Shown: positions 17,248 through 26,649, counted from the first letter of the stretch. The stretch: 64,000 bases of DNA from Sphingomonas crocodyli (GCF_004005865.1 NZ_SACN01000001.1:620001-684000); one strand, 5' to 3'. Notes: generated by a model from the letters alone, not told the origin. Numbers and translations: made by a program.

Positions 17248-18666
17248 GTGATCCAACCTTCGCGCGCCTTTCGTCTGGAGCACGATCTGCTCGGTGACAT
17301 GCCCGTTCCCGAAAACGCCTATTACGGAATCCACTCGTTACGAGCGATGGAGAACTTTCCGATAACAGGTACGTCGATTGGAACATGTAGGGATCTGATC
17401 GTAGGCCTCGCAGCGATCAAGGAGGCCGCAGCAGAGGCGAATTGCGAGTTGGGTTGCATCGATGCGGTGAGCAAGGACGCAATCGTTGCAGCGTGCCGGG
17501 AAATCCGTGGCGGCGCATTGCATGATCAGTTTGTCGTCGATCCCATCCAAGGTGGGGCGGGCACGTCGACCAATATGAACGCCAATGAGGTTATCGCGAA
17601 CCGTGCACTCGAGATTATGGGTTTCGAGCGCGGTGAATATGTCCGCCTTCATCCCAATGAGCATGTCAATTTCGGCCAGTCGACCAATGATGTTTACCCG
17701 ACGGCGCTGAAGCTTGCCGCCTTGTCGGCGATTTCACGCCTGCTCGTCTCGATGGCCAATCTGCGGCTGGCCTTTGATGCCAAAGCGCAGGAGTTTGCTG
17801 ACGTCCTCAAGATGGGCCGGACGCAGCTTCAAGACGCTGTCCCGATGACCTTAGGCCAGGAGTTTGGCACATACGCGTTGATGCTGGCGGAAGACGAAGC
17901 TCGCTTGCTCGAGGCTTCGGGCCTGATCCGTGAAATCAATCTCGGTGGTACCGCGATCGGAACAGGCATCGCCTCACATCCCCGCTATGCTGCGCTGGTG
18001 CGTGAGCGTTTGTCAGCGATCGTCGACCAGGATTTGATCACTGCCCCGAACTTGATCGAAGCAACGCAAGATTGCGGTGCCTTTGTCCAACTCTCGGGAG
18101 TTCTGAAGCGTATCGCGGTCAAGCTGTCGAAGGTTTGCAATGACCTCCGCCTGCTGTCGTCGGGCCCTCGATCAGGGTTCAACGAGATAAATCTGCCGCC
18201 GCGTCAGGCAGGGTCCTCGATCATGCCCGGTAAGATCAATCCAGTGATCCCCGAGGTCGTTAATCAGATCGCGTTCGAGGTGATCGGCAACGATATGACG
18301 ATTACGATGGCCGCGGAAGCCGGCCAGCTTCAGCTCAACGCGTTCGAACCGATCATTTTCTACAGCCTCGAGCGGAGCCTTTCCCATTTGACCGCGGGGT
18401 GTGAAACGCTCGAACGGCATTGCGTTCGCGACATAACGGCCAATCGTGATCTTCTGAGGGCTCAGGTCGAACGATCGATCGGGATTGTCACCGCGCTCAA
18501 TCCACACATCGGATATCAGTTCGCGACCGAGGTGGCTGTCGAGGCGCACAGTTCGGGGCTCAACGTTTACGACATCGTTCTAAGCCGCGGGCTTATGACG
18601 CGCGAGCATCTGGATCTTGTCCTGTGCCCAGCTGCGCTTACCCAACCGAGCAGCATGCTCAGCTAA
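17248..18666 (+). CDS. aspA: Aspartate ammonia-lyase (aspartase)
   Basis: The protein has 472 residues. The GTG start at 17248 has AGGAG 6 bases upstream. The fumarase/aspartase superfamily signature GSSIMPGKINPVIPE (322-336) holds the catalytic-loop serine. GGAGTSTNMNANEV (103-116) and EHVNFGQSTNDVYPT (138-152) are the other two conserved regions. The AAEAGQLQLNAFEP segment and the overall length favour aspartase over fumarase. The enzyme reversibly splits L-aspartate into fumarate and ammonia. Standing just downstream of hydantoinase pair 2 but behind a terminator, it has its own promoter. It may process aspartate released from an amide or cyclic precursor; that link is inference. Confidence 0.88.
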   Translation: MIQPSRAFRLEHDLLGDMPVPENAYYGIHSLRAMENFPITGTSIGTCRDLIVGLAAIKEAAAEANCELGCIDAVSKDAIVAACREIRGGALHDQFVVDPIQGGAGTSTNMNANEVIANRALEIMGFERGEYVRLHPNEHVNFGQSTNDVYPTALKLAALSAISRLLVSMANLRLAFDAKAQEFADVLKMGRTQLQDAVPMTLGQEFGTYALMLAEDEARLLEASGLIREINLGGTAIGTGIASHPRYAALVRERLSAIVDQDLITAPNLIEATQDCGAFVQLSGVLKRIAVKLSKVCNDLRLLSSGPRSGFNEINLPPRQAGSSIMPGKINPVIPEVVNQIAFEVIGNDMTITMAAEAGQLQLNAFEPIIFYSLERSLSHLTAGCETLERHCVRDITANRDLLRAQVERSIGIVTALNPHIGYQFATEVAVEAHSSGLNVYDIVLSRGLMTREHLDLVLCPAALTQPSSMLS

Positions 18667-18928
18667 GAGCTGGCCTTTGAGTGCGGCTGTTGAAAATATA
18701 TAAAGGTGTCCGGCGTCGTGCGCAGGGCATCAGTAAATATCGTGGTGATCAGTGCACGATGCGTTTGATGCGTTAGCATTCGCGAAGGCGCGGTAATTTG
18801 ACTCGCTACCTTTAATAACTTCGACGTGGCGGTATGAACCATGCCGGATCATTTGTAGCTTGACGCATTTCGTTGCTGATGCCCAGTTGTTCACAGTAGC
18901 GGGGGCTACAATTCAGCGGGGGGAGTAA

Positions 18929-19396
18929 ATGGGCAAGGCGTCAGAATGTCGGCGTGCAATCGCTGGAGCCCGCCATTCGTACTGGGTGCTCGCGTTTATT
19001 GCTGCAGCGCCGACCATCGCGCAAACAGTGCCGGATACGGTTGCTGCTGTGGCGGCCTTAACCCCACCAGCGGGTGGCAAGATCGTCATCTACCGTCCAT
19101 CTGCGATCATGGGCTACGGCGTCGCTTGCCCGGTCCGCTATCGTGGCCACGAGATTGTCGAGTTGGGACGCGGTAAGTTCGCAGAGTGGGTGGTGCCGGC
19201 TGGGCCCTATATTCTCACCAATAAGACCGCGAGCGTCGAAGTGAACGTTCGCCCTGGTCAGACAAGCTATGTCCGCTGCCAGATCAAAACCGGCTTCATG
19301 ACGGGGCGTGCGGATCTCCAGATCGTCGATCAAGAGAGTTTCGCCGAACATCAGGCTGATTACGTCCGTAAGGACATCTCTGCGCCGCCGCTCTGA
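18929..19396 (+). CDS. Secreted DUF2846-like protein
   Basis: The protein has 155 residues with a good ribosome-binding site (GGGGGAG before the ATG at 18929). An N-terminal hydrophobic stretch ending near TIAQT looks like a signal peptide. The rest has a beta-rich pattern with KIVIYRPSAIMGYG, VPAGPYILTN and TSYVRCQIKTGFMTG, which matches the style of DUF2846-type periplasmic or lipid-anchored proteins. No enzymatic motif is visible. It lies 77 bases upstream of the lipoprotein DUF2235 gene in the same direction, so the two may form an envelope unit. Function unknown. Confidence 0.7.
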   Translation: MGKASECRRAIAGARHSYWVLAFIAAAPTIAQTVPDTVAAVAALTPPAGGKIVIYRPSAIMGYGVACPVRYRGHEIVELGRGKFAEWVVPAGPYILTNKTASVEVNVRPGQTSYVRCQIKTGFMTGRADLQIVDQESFAEHQADYVRKDISAPPL

Positions 19397-19473
19397 CGGT
19401 GCCTTTGCGAGACTGAATGGCCGGTATCGGCGCGTCGCGTGGCTTTGTAACCATGACCTTAGTGGAGGCGCCG

Positions 19474-20913
19474 ATGAAAGCCATTCTCACACTCTGCATC
19501 GCATTCTTGCTCAGCGGCTGCGCCGTCACTCAGGTCGGCTCACTCTATGGGCTGAGAGGGCAACCGCCGGAGCGCCCGCGCAATATCTTCGTCACCGTTG
19601 ACGGGACGGGAAATAGCCAGATCTCTCGCACTAATGCGGCACGCCTTTTCGAATTCGTTGACAACTACGCTGGGCAACAGGGCGATCGCACGCTCGCAAC
19701 CTATTATGCAGAAGGTGTGGGCAGTCGCGGTGGAGCGCTCGGCCTAGCAATGGGCTACGGCATGGCGGCCGATGTGAAGGGCGCCTATGCATTTCTGACC
19801 GAGATCTATCGGCCGGGCGACCATATCTACTTGAGTGGCTTTAGCCGAGGTGCTTACGGCGTCCGCATTCTGGGTGGTCTGATCGCCATAGCTGGGATCC
19901 CGGATCTCGCGGCGCGGCCAGTCGCCCAGCGCACGATGATCGTCGACAAGATCTATGACGCGTACAAAACCGGACGGCATAAGGGGGAGACCCTGCATGC
20001 TCAGAATGAACGCCGGCTTGGCGCCATTCGCAATATTCTCGCATCCTATAATATCGAGATGCGCGGCGAAAATCTCGCGACCGAAATCGAGACTATGGCG
20101 CTTTGGGATACGGTGGAGGCACTTGGAACGCCCGACCGAACCGAGGATCCAACAGAGAGCCCGGACCATTATCTGATCACGACCTGCAACGTGCGCCACG
20201 TCTATCACGCGCTCTCGCTCGATGATGATCGCGCCTATAGCTTCACACCAATCTTCGCCAATGCGCCCAAGATGCGCGAAGATTGCCACAACGCACCACC
20301 AACCGACATCCAGGAGATATGGTTTGCTGGCGCGCATGCCGACGTTGGTGGCAGCTACTCTCCCGACGATAGGGTCGACGGCTTCTTACAGGGCGTCTCG
20401 CTTAACTGGATGCTGGATCGGCTTCGGCCTGCCAAGCTGTTTGCGGCCGATGCACGCGTGTTTGAGGATCGGTATGGTCCCATCCATGACGCCAAAGCTT
20501 ACACGATCGCGTATAAGGCGCTGTATCGCAATTTCCGCGAACCGCTCCGCTATCATCAGATCGCTCACAGCGCAGGGCGGCCCAAGATCCATATTTCGGC
20601 CGTCGAAAGGCTGCGACAGCTAACAAAGCTCGACGAACGCTTTCCTCAATGTTCGGCCCAATCCCTGCAGGCCAGCGGACCACCGCTCTTATGCTCCGCT
20701 GCCCTTCAACCTTACGGATTCATCCCGGAAATGATCGCTGCTGGATGTCTCGAAAAGAGCCCTGACGGCTTCGATCTGCGGTCCGGTCAAACTTGCGTGA
20801 CGATTGTCTGTGATGACGGTAGCGAGAGCGACTTTAGGTGCGACAGGCGCTCGGCTGATGCGGTAATCGACAGGCGGCAGCGCGTCGCTCACGTTGCAGC
20901 AAGGCCGATGTGA
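19474..20913 (+). CDS. DUF2235 (Tle1-like alpha/beta hydrolase) lipoprotein
   Basis: The protein has 479 residues from the ATG at 19474, which has GGAGG upstream. The N-terminus MKAILTLCIAFLLSGC is a lipoprotein signal with lipobox LSGC, so Cys16 should be lipid-anchored. The body shows the DUF2235 pattern: VDGTGNS (42-48), nucleophile elbow GFSRGA (122-127), LWDTVEALG and WFAGAHADVGGSY. Family members include type VI secretion phospholipase effectors of the Tle1 group. A lipoprotein signal is odd for a secreted effector and suggests a resident outer-membrane or periplasmic lipase instead. I see no type VI genes nearby. Confidence 0.75.
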   Translation: MKAILTLCIAFLLSGCAVTQVGSLYGLRGQPPERPRNIFVTVDGTGNSQISRTNAARLFEFVDNYAGQQGDRTLATYYAEGVGSRGGALGLAMGYGMAADVKGAYAFLTEIYRPGDHIYLSGFSRGAYGVRILGGLIAIAGIPDLAARPVAQRTMIVDKIYDAYKTGRHKGETLHAQNERRLGAIRNILASYNIEMRGENLATEIETMALWDTVEALGTPDRTEDPTESPDHYLITTCNVRHVYHALSLDDDRAYSFTPIFANAPKMREDCHNAPPTDIQEIWFAGAHADVGGSYSPDDRVDGFLQGVSLNWMLDRLRPAKLFAADARVFEDRYGPIHDAKAYTIAYKALYRNFREPLRYHQIAHSAGRPKIHISAVERLRQLTKLDERFPQCSAQSLQASGPPLLCSAALQPYGFIPEMIAAGCLEKSPDGFDLRSGQTCVTIVCDDGSESDFRCDRRSADAVIDRRQRVAHVAARPM

Positions 20914-20981
20914 CGCAGGTCACGCCTGAACAGGCGGCACTTCGTCAAGACAGGCCAGCATAGTGCAGAAGGAACACATCC

Positions 20982-21257
20982 ATGAACAATAGCGACCTCG
21001 CTGATCACATCGCGGCAGCCCACGGTCTCACCAAAGCGGATGCGAAGAAGCTGGTTGAGACGGTCTTCGCCGGCATCGCCGACGCAGCCGCCAAGGGGGA
21101 AGAGGTCTCGCTCCCGGGCTTCGGCAAGTTCAAGGTCAAAGCCAGCCCTGCACGGGAAGGTCGCAATCCTTCGACGGGCGCTACGATCCAGATCGCTGCT
21201 TCGAAGAAGCTTGGTTTCACGCCTGCCAAAGCGATCAAGGACAAGCTGAACGGTTGA
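20982..21257 (+). CDS. HU-family DNA-binding protein
   Basis: This 91-residue protein has the full HU/IHF architecture: an alpha-helical N-terminal dimer domain, then VSLPGFGKFKV and the arm sequence GRNPSTGATIQIAASK, which contains the DNA-intercalating proline. It binds DNA as a dimer without strict sequence specificity. AGAAGGAA ahead of the ATG at 20982 is a good ribosome-binding site. It is a single gene between the DUF2235 lipoprotein and the convergent LysR regulator. A decayed second HU copy lies at 35274-35392. Confidence 0.95.
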   Translation: MNNSDLADHIAAAHGLTKADAKKLVETVFAGIADAAAKGEEVSLPGFGKFKVKASPAREGRNPSTGATIQIAASKKLGFTPAKAIKDKLNG

Positions 21258-21406
21258 ACTGATCACACGCGACCGGGCGGGCAAGGCGAAGCCGTTGTCA
21301 TCGACAGTCACATATTCTTTTTGGGCATGCGGGAATGCAGGAAACTTCGCCGGCGTTTGGCGGCCGGACAAGCATGGCAGGCGATCGAAGCGCTCGAGAG
21401 CAGCGG

Positions 21407-22327
21407 CTATACCATTACAGTCAACAGCGCGCGCGATAAATCATTAGCGATGATTTGTGTTTCTGCCGCGAAAGCGTCGACTAGCCTTGTGTTCTTACTG
21501 TCGGCGCTTCGGCAAAGCTGAAATTTAAAAGGAATGCTGGGTTCAAAAGGACGGGCAACTAAATGGTTCTCAAGCCCGCTGACCATCAACGGATGTACCA
21601 AAGATACGCCATGCCCCGCGGCTACGAATTCGCACACCGTGAGCACCGCGCTGGCTGATACAACGATGCTAGGCGTAATCCGATGCTTTTCGAACATTTC
21701 TTCGACGAGGTGCCGTACAAAAATGTGGGGTTCGAAAGCAACGAACGGCAATTGATTCAGATCGTCTGGCTCGACATGCGTCTTGTAGCTGAGGGGGTGA
21801 TCCTTCGGCATGATGCATACGAGAGGGTGCTCAAGAAGCGTTGTGACGAGGACGTGGGGGTTATCCAGCCGGCCATTGATTAGCCCGACGTCGATCTTTC
21901 TCGCAACAAGACGTTCGACCACCCACTGTGAGTTCATCGCTTGCACGGAACAAATGACGTTTTCATTCGACCGGAGGAAGGCGCTAGTCACACGTTGCAC
22001 GAAATTGCCTGACAAGGCTGGCATCACACCAATTACAAGACGTCCCTGCCCCTCGCGGTGGAGCGCCGTGATGGCACTTTCGACCTGATGCACACCGGCA
22101 AAAATCCGCTCGACCTCGTCTCGTAACCGCAGGGCATGTTCTGTTGGCACCAATCGTTTTTTGACACGATCGAACAGGATGAGACCGGAATCGAATTCCA
22201 GGTTGGCAATGAGTTTGCTCATGGCAGGCTGCGAAATATTCAGCATTTCGCCTGCTCGCGCGATTGTTCCGTTCTGCATGACGGCAGCGAAAGCCTCGAT
22301 TTGTCTCAAATTAACGTGGCGCCGCAT
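21407..22327 (-). CDS. LysR-type transcriptional regulator
   Basis: This 306-residue LysR protein has a winged helix-turn-helix near residues 7-66 (LRQIEAFAAVMQNGTIARAG, then LNISQPAMSKLIANLE) and a substrate-binding domain from about 93 to 300. Such proteins are usually ligand-responsive activators that recognise T-N11-A boxes and control a divergent operon. Here the divergent operon is the iron-sulfur/FAD oxidase set, and a CAT-N11-ATG box lies between at 22450. The same box recurs upstream of the TonB receptor at 26760 and of hydantoinase pair 3, so this regulator probably governs 22.5-35.2 kb. The ligand is unknown. Confidence 0.9.
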   Translation of the reverse strand: MRRHVNLRQIEAFAAVMQNGTIARAGEMLNISQPAMSKLIANLEFDSGLILFDRVKKRLVPTEHALRLRDEVERIFAGVHQVESAITALHREGQGRLVIGVMPALSGNFVQRVTSAFLRSNENVICSVQAMNSQWVVERLVARKIDVGLINGRLDNPHVLVTTLLEHPLVCIMPKDHPLSYKTHVEPDDLNQLPFVAFEPHIFVRHLVEEMFEKHRITPSIVVSASAVLTVCEFVAAGHGVSLVHPLMVSGLENHLVARPFEPSIPFKFQLCRSADSKNTRLVDAFAAETQIIANDLSRALLTVMV

Positions 22328-22449
22328 CTCATAACCTCAGCGAAAGAACGACCGATATTGGTGTCTTACAGAAATGTTTCTGGACTAGGAAGGTAGTTGG
22401 GGGCGCGGCTCGCGCAGCCGGGTCCGCTGTTGACGGCCAACTAAGAAAA

Positions 22450-22466
22450 CATAACTCCGCAGAATG
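22450..22466. promoter_or_regulatory. LysR-type box CAT-N11-ATG, copy 1
   Basis: CATAACTCCGCAGAATG has the T-N11-A spacing of LysR sites. It lies 123 bases from the LysR start and 77 from the ATG of the iron-sulfur protein. Bases around it (GAAAACATAAC ... CAGAATGAA) are nearly the same at 26650, more than two neighbouring dyads would give by chance. Confidence 0.65.
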
Positions 22467-22543
22467 AACTCGTCAGAAATCGACTTTGACGCGTGATCTC
22501 AGCGCGGACAAACGTGGCGCATAACAGATCGTCGAAAGCGTCC

Positions 22544-22855
22544 ATGTTCAGAAAGTACAATAGCCTGACCACAGTGAAGCAGGTGACCATTTCAGTAGAT
22601 GGCCACGCTATCAAGGCGGATCTCGGCGAGCCGGTTGCTGCTGTCTTGTTGCGACATGCTCCTCACATGAGCCGTACAACGGTCATCGGCGGTTCGCCGC
22701 GGGCGCCCTATTGCATGATGGGGGCTTGCTTCGAATGCCTCGCGGAGATTGACGGCGTAACTTCGACGCGCAGCTGCATGGCCCGGGTGACGGAAGGCAT
22801 GGTTGTCAATCGGCAGGCCGGCCGGCCAGATCCTTTTAAGGATGCTCTTCGTTGA
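22544..22855 (+). CDS. [2Fe-2S] small subunit of a three-part amine/amino-acid oxidase (HcnA/OoxC-like)
   Basis: The protein has 103 residues from the ATG at 22544; a GTG at 22493 also opens the frame but gives a non-conserved extension. The cysteines C57, C62, C65 and C78 form the plant-ferredoxin-like pattern C-x4-C-x2-C-x12-C for one [2Fe-2S] cluster. Similar small subunits occur in hydrogen cyanide synthase HcnABC and in opine oxidases, where they carry electrons from the FAD subunits. Its stop overlaps the start of the next gene. With the two following FAD proteins it should form one membrane-linked or soluble dehydrogenase. The substrate is an amine or amino-acid derivative by analogy. 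Confidence 0.82.
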   Translation: MFRKYNSLTTVKQVTISVDGHAIKADLGEPVAAVLLRHAPHMSRTTVIGGSPRAPYCMMGACFECLAEIDGVTSTRSCMARVTEGMVVNRQAGRPDPFKDALR

Positions 22856-24210
22856 CTGCGGTGCTCGTCGTCGGCGCGGGACCCGCTGGAATGTCGACTG
22901 CGCTGGATCTTCAGTCGCGCGGAGTTTCGGTGACCGTCGCGGATGACCAGCCCGCACCGGGTGGGCGGATTTTCGCCTCCATAGAAAATCGGAATGCTCA
23001 TTCCGCAGAGGACCGAGAAGGTGCTGAACTTGTCCGGCGATTCCGCGCGAGCGGTGGCACTTATCTTCCGAACGCGGAGGTCTGGCAGATCGAAAAGGGG
23101 CCGCGCGTTTTCTTGAGCCATGGCGGCAGGACACGCGTGTTCGAGCCCGATTTCCTTGTGTTGGCCACGGGCGCGCAAGAGCGGCCAATGCCGTTTCAAG
23201 GCTGGGAACTGCCCGGGGTCATGACGGTCGGATCCGCCCAAATCCTATTGAAGGTGGCACGGCAAATTCCCGATAAGCCGGTATGGCTCGCAGGCAGTGG
23301 GCCGTTACTGCTTCTTTATGCGCATCAGTTGACCGCCGCCGGCGGTAGGGTTGCAGGGCTGCTGGATACGACGCCGCCCAATTCAATGGCTCGGTCGCTT
23401 CGCTATTTGCCCGGTGCATTGGCTTATGGGTGGAAGGATATTTGCCGAGGTCTGCGCTGGACGGTGGAGACATCTGGGCTTCCAGCCATAAGACATGTGG
23501 TTTCGCTCGAAGCGCGTGGCGGTGAATGCCTCGAGCGCGTGCAATACGAAACGAGCTCGGGGACTACAGGGGAAATCGATACTGAGTTGCTGTTGGTCCA
23601 CGATGGGGTCGTGCCAGCATTGCATGCAACGCTGGCTGCGGGATGCGAACATCGCTGGAATGACAGGCAATCCTGTTTCGAGCCCGTCCGGAACAGATTT
23701 GGTCAAAGTTCTGAGCCGAAGATCTTCATTGCTGGCGACGGCGCGACGATCGCGGGGGCTCGGGCAGCAAGGCTTTCCGGCCAGCTCGTTGCGATAGGCA
23801 TATTGGCGGCAGCAGAGCAAATGCCGGGTTTCGAGGCGATCCAATTAGCAAAGCCCCTAGAGCGAGCGCTCAACGCGGCCGCGCGCTTTAGGCGCTTCAT
23901 TGATGCGGCATATCCTCCTGTCGAGTTGGCGATCCAGGACGGTGCGACCGTGTGCCGCTGCGAGGAGGTTAAAGCAGTGACGATCCGTTCGTCGCTTGAG
24001 GGCCGCACCCATCTCGGTACGGATGGCGTGAAAATCGCAACAAGGGCGGGGATGGGGCCATGCCAGGGGCGGCAATGCGGCCTCAGCCTAGTGCGGCTTG
24101 TGGCCGAAGCTCAAGGTGTAGAACGGCGATGTGTCGCGTTTCCCCGCATCCGTCCGCCCCTCAAGCCGCTGACATTGGGGGAGTTGGCTGACTTGCAGGT
24201 GTCGCGATGA
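22852..24210 (+). CDS. FAD/NAD(P)-binding subunit with BFD-type [2Fe-2S] domain (HcnB/OoxA-like)
   Basis: The protein has 452 residues. The start is TTG at 22852 inside the previous gene's stop (TTGA overlap), or GTG at 22861. It has an FAD motif VVGAGPAGMS at the N-terminus and a second nucleotide motif LAGSGPLLLL near residue 145. The C-terminal bacterioferredoxin-like cluster motif is C-x-C in VCRCEEV plus GPCQGRQCG. This order of domains is that of HcnB and of opine-oxidase subunit A. It forms a complex with the small iron-sulfur protein before it and the DAO-like protein after it. The operon lies under the LysR box at 22450. Confidence 0.85.
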   Translation: MTAVLVVGAGPAGMSTALDLQSRGVSVTVADDQPAPGGRIFASIENRNAHSAEDREGAELVRRFRASGGTYLPNAEVWQIEKGPRVFLSHGGRTRVFEPDFLVLATGAQERPMPFQGWELPGVMTVGSAQILLKVARQIPDKPVWLAGSGPLLLLYAHQLTAAGGRVAGLLDTTPPNSMARSLRYLPGALAYGWKDICRGLRWTVETSGLPAIRHVVSLEARGGECLERVQYETSSGTTGEIDTELLLVHDGVVPALHATLAAGCEHRWNDRQSCFEPVRNRFGQSSEPKIFIAGDGATIAGARAARLSGQLVAIGILAAAEQMPGFEAIQLAKPLERALNAAARFRRFIDAAYPPVELAIQDGATVCRCEEVKAVTIRSSLEGRTHLGTDGVKIATRAGMGPCQGRQCGLSLVRLVAEAQGVERRCVAFPRIRPPLKPLTLGELADLQVSR

Positions 24211-25370
24211 AGAGGACCTCAGACGCTCTGGTCGTCGGTGGTGGCTTGCATGGCCTTTCAGCGGGACTGCAATTGGCGCGAAGAGGGTTGAAAGTCACAT
24301 TATTCGAGCGCGCACGGATCGGGCGCCATGCTTCCGGAGCCTCGGCTGCCGGCGTCCGAACGCTCGGCCGAGCCCGCGCCGAATTACCGGCCTCTCTTGC
24401 CGCCATGGAAATGTGGCATCACATGGAAGAGCTCGTTGGCGATAACTGTGGGTTCGAGCCGAGCGGGCAGATCAAGGTCGCTGAAACAGAAATCGAGCTG
24501 ATCGATCTGGCGACGAAAGTGGAGCTCCTTCGCGCGGACGGCTTTACGCATGAAGAAATGATCGACGCGGCGGAACTGCGAGCGCTCGTACCAGCAATTT
24601 CTCGTCACTGCGTTGGCGCGCGGCTTGTTCGGAAAGATGGTGCTGCGGATCCTCATCGCACGATCAAGGCATTCTACGCTGCCGCGCGAAGTGCAGGCGT
24701 CCACATTCACGAAGGGATTGGCGTAACGTCAATCGATCGACGCCGGGCGCTCTGGTCAGTGGGAACCACGACAGGAGATTTCGAGGCGCCCCTGCTCGTG
24801 AACGCAGGTGGAGCTTGGGCTGCGCAGATCGCTGCGATGGCAGGCGATGAGATACCCCTTGATAGCCCGAAAGCCTCCATGATGCTCGTGACAGAGCGCG
24901 TCAGGCCCTTTCTGAAGCCCACGATCGGAGCTGTCGGCAGAAAGCTTTCGTTCAAACAAACTGCTCAAGGGACTATATTGATTGGAGGTGGCCAACAGGG
25001 CAAGGCTGATCTCGTAGCCGAAACATCTGAGATTGACGGGATGGCTATGTCTCGATCCGCGGCTGCCGCGCTGGCGCTCTTCCCGGAGATCGCCAATCTG
25101 CGGATTGTTCGAACCTGGGCGGGTCTGGAGGCAAAGACTTTCGATAACATTGCAATCGCGGGTCTGTCGCCTTCGCGCGACGGGCTAATGCATCTCTTCG
25201 GCTTCTCCGGGCATGGCTTTCAGCTGGTGCCCATTTTGGGTGTGGCGACGGCAGAATTACTGGTTGATGGCTATTCCAAAGTTGATCTTAGCGGTCTCGC
25301 GCCAGAGCGACTGATGGACGCATCCGGTGCCCGCCCAGTCGGAAATGGCGTCGGTTGGGGGCGAGATTGA
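24207..25370 (+). CDS. FAD-dependent D-amino-acid-oxidase-like subunit (HcnC/OoxB-like)
   Basis: This 387-residue protein starts with an ATGA overlap of 4 bases with the previous gene. It shows ALVVGGGLHGLSAG at the N-terminus and the family's C-terminal GFSGHGFQLVPILG. It is a DAO-superfamily subunit that oxidises a CH-NH bond; in HcnC and opine oxidases this chain carries the substrate site. Electrons would pass to the two iron-sulfur proteins and then to the respiratory chain rather than to O2. It completes the three-gene oxidase. The next gene, an esterase, follows after only 17 bases. Confidence 0.86.
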   Translation: MKRTSDALVVGGGLHGLSAGLQLARRGLKVTLFERARIGRHASGASAAGVRTLGRARAELPASLAAMEMWHHMEELVGDNCGFEPSGQIKVAETEIELIDLATKVELLRADGFTHEEMIDAAELRALVPAISRHCVGARLVRKDGAADPHRTIKAFYAAARSAGVHIHEGIGVTSIDRRRALWSVGTTTGDFEAPLLVNAGGAWAAQIAAMAGDEIPLDSPKASMMLVTERVRPFLKPTIGAVGRKLSFKQTAQGTILIGGGQQGKADLVAETSEIDGMAMSRSAAAALALFPEIANLRIVRTWAGLEAKTFDNIAIAGLSPSRDGLMHLFGFSGHGFQLVPILGVATAELLVDGYSKVDLSGLAPERLMDASGARPVGNGVGWGRD

Positions 25371-25387
25371 CCGATGGATGAGGGCAC

Positions 25388-26476
25388 GTGAACAAGTTGA
25401 TCGGCTACTTCGCATGTGGATTGAGGGGCAAGCTGACAGCCTTCATGTTGTTAGCCGCACTCTCATCAAGCGGCAGCGTTGCTCAGCGCTTTGAGGATCT
25501 GAAGAAATCCGGCACCTCACTAACATTAAGAGGAGTGGGCAGCTTCTATGTGGGTGGGAAATCCGTTGCGAGAACCGCTGCCCAGATCGGCCTCTATGGC
25601 AATGGTCAGATCATCGTTGATCAGATGTACGTCGCGTACATGCTCCCCGCCAAAAGCGTGGGAACGGCAGTGGTGATGATTCATGGCGGAACTCTCAGCG
25701 GCAAAAGCTTCGAGACGACGCCCGACGGCAGGATGGGTTGGTACGAATATTTCGTTCGCAAAGGCTATGACAGCTATGTCGTTGATCAGGTCGGCCGGGG
25801 GCGATCGGGTTTCGATCCGGCAAAATTCAATGATGTGCGTGCCGGCGTCAGTCCCTCGGGATCACAACCGAACATTCGGCGTATTGGTTCGGACACGGCG
25901 CTGACCCGCTTTCGTATAAAGCAAGCTGACGGTTCCGATTTTCCTGACAGCCAGTTTCCATTGGAGGCCACAGGCGAACTCGCCAAGCAGGTCGTGCCAG
26001 ACATGACCGATATGTATTCTGTTCCAAACCCAACGATCCCGGGACTGTCCGAACTGGCTGACGATCTAACGCAGGTCGTTATGATAGGTCATTCTCAAGC
26101 AGGTCGCATGCCGCTCGAGGTTGTGTTGCTGGGCAAGGGAAATATTCGCGGAATCATCTCGGTTGAACCCGCCGGCTGCACGTCATCGGTTTACACTGAA
26201 GAGCAAATACGGGTCTTGTCGGCGGTCCCGATCCTTGTGATCTTCGGCGATCATCTTTCTTCTCGCCAGCCGGTGGGGGCGAATTGGGGGGATGCGCTGG
26301 CGGATTGTGAGGCATTCGTGTCACGTGTCGTCCACGCAGGTGGTAACGCATCCATTTTTCGTCCAGTGGAAAATGGCTTTCGGGGCAATAGCCACATGCT
26401 CATGCAAGACAGGAACAATCTGGTCGTTGCCGACTATATTATTCATTGGATCGAGCGATTGCCCCCGAAACATTGA
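25388..26476 (+). CDS. Secreted esterase of the Esterase-713 type (paralogue 1)
   Basis: The protein has 362 residues. The GTG start at 25388 is followed by a signal-peptide-like stretch ending near SVAQR. It resembles the bacterial esterase known as Esterase 713: GSFYVGG, VDQMYVAYMLP, HGG plus ETTPDGRMGW, and DQVGRGRSG. Catalytic residues can be placed as S236 in GHSQAG, E260 in SVEPAG (Glu instead of the usual Asp, as in that family) and H336 in GNSHML. It should hydrolyse an ester in the periplasm before uptake or oxidation. It is co-directional with the oxidase operon, 17 bases behind it. A paralogue lies at 60003-61115 in the GntR-linked block. Confidence 0.82.
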   Translation: MNKLIGYFACGLRGKLTAFMLLAALSSSGSVAQRFEDLKKSGTSLTLRGVGSFYVGGKSVARTAAQIGLYGNGQIIVDQMYVAYMLPAKSVGTAVVMIHGGTLSGKSFETTPDGRMGWYEYFVRKGYDSYVVDQVGRGRSGFDPAKFNDVRAGVSPSGSQPNIRRIGSDTALTRFRIKQADGSDFPDSQFPLEATGELAKQVVPDMTDMYSVPNPTIPGLSELADDLTQVVMIGHSQAGRMPLEVVLLGKGNIRGIISVEPAGCTSSVYTEEQIRVLSAVPILVIFGDHLSSRQPVGANWGDALADCEAFVSRVVHAGGNASIFRPVENGFRGNSHMLMQDRNNLVVADYIIHWIERLPPKH

Positions 26477-26649
26477 TCCAAGTTGCCTCACAAGGCAGCG
26501 CGCAAGTTATCACAACAAGAAGAAATTCGAAGGGCGGCCGAGCTCCAACCGTGCCTTTACACCTGCGCTATCTTTCTCGGCGTGGGTTCAAATCGATGAA
26601 AAATGCGAACCGTTGGAAGCGTGCAAGCGCACTTTCGCATTCCGAAAAA

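Noticed and set aside
17082..17297. Plus-strand frame between HyuB pair 2 and aspartase
   Set aside because: It starts inside the terminator stem and runs into the aspartase gene in another frame.
21258..21300. Possible terminator after the intact HU gene
   Set aside because: The GC-rich stretch GCGACCGGGCGGGC has no matching second arm here, unlike the hairpin after the HU remnant at 35403.
22329..22345. CATAACCTCAGCGA near the LysR start as a fourth LysR box
   Set aside because: It has the CATAAC half but AAG instead of ATG at the far end, so it is not counted as a box.
22550..23240. Minus-strand frames across the iron-sulfur protein and FAD subunit
   Set aside because: They are long only because high-GC third positions leave antisense frames open; residues show no family pattern while the plus-strand genes do.
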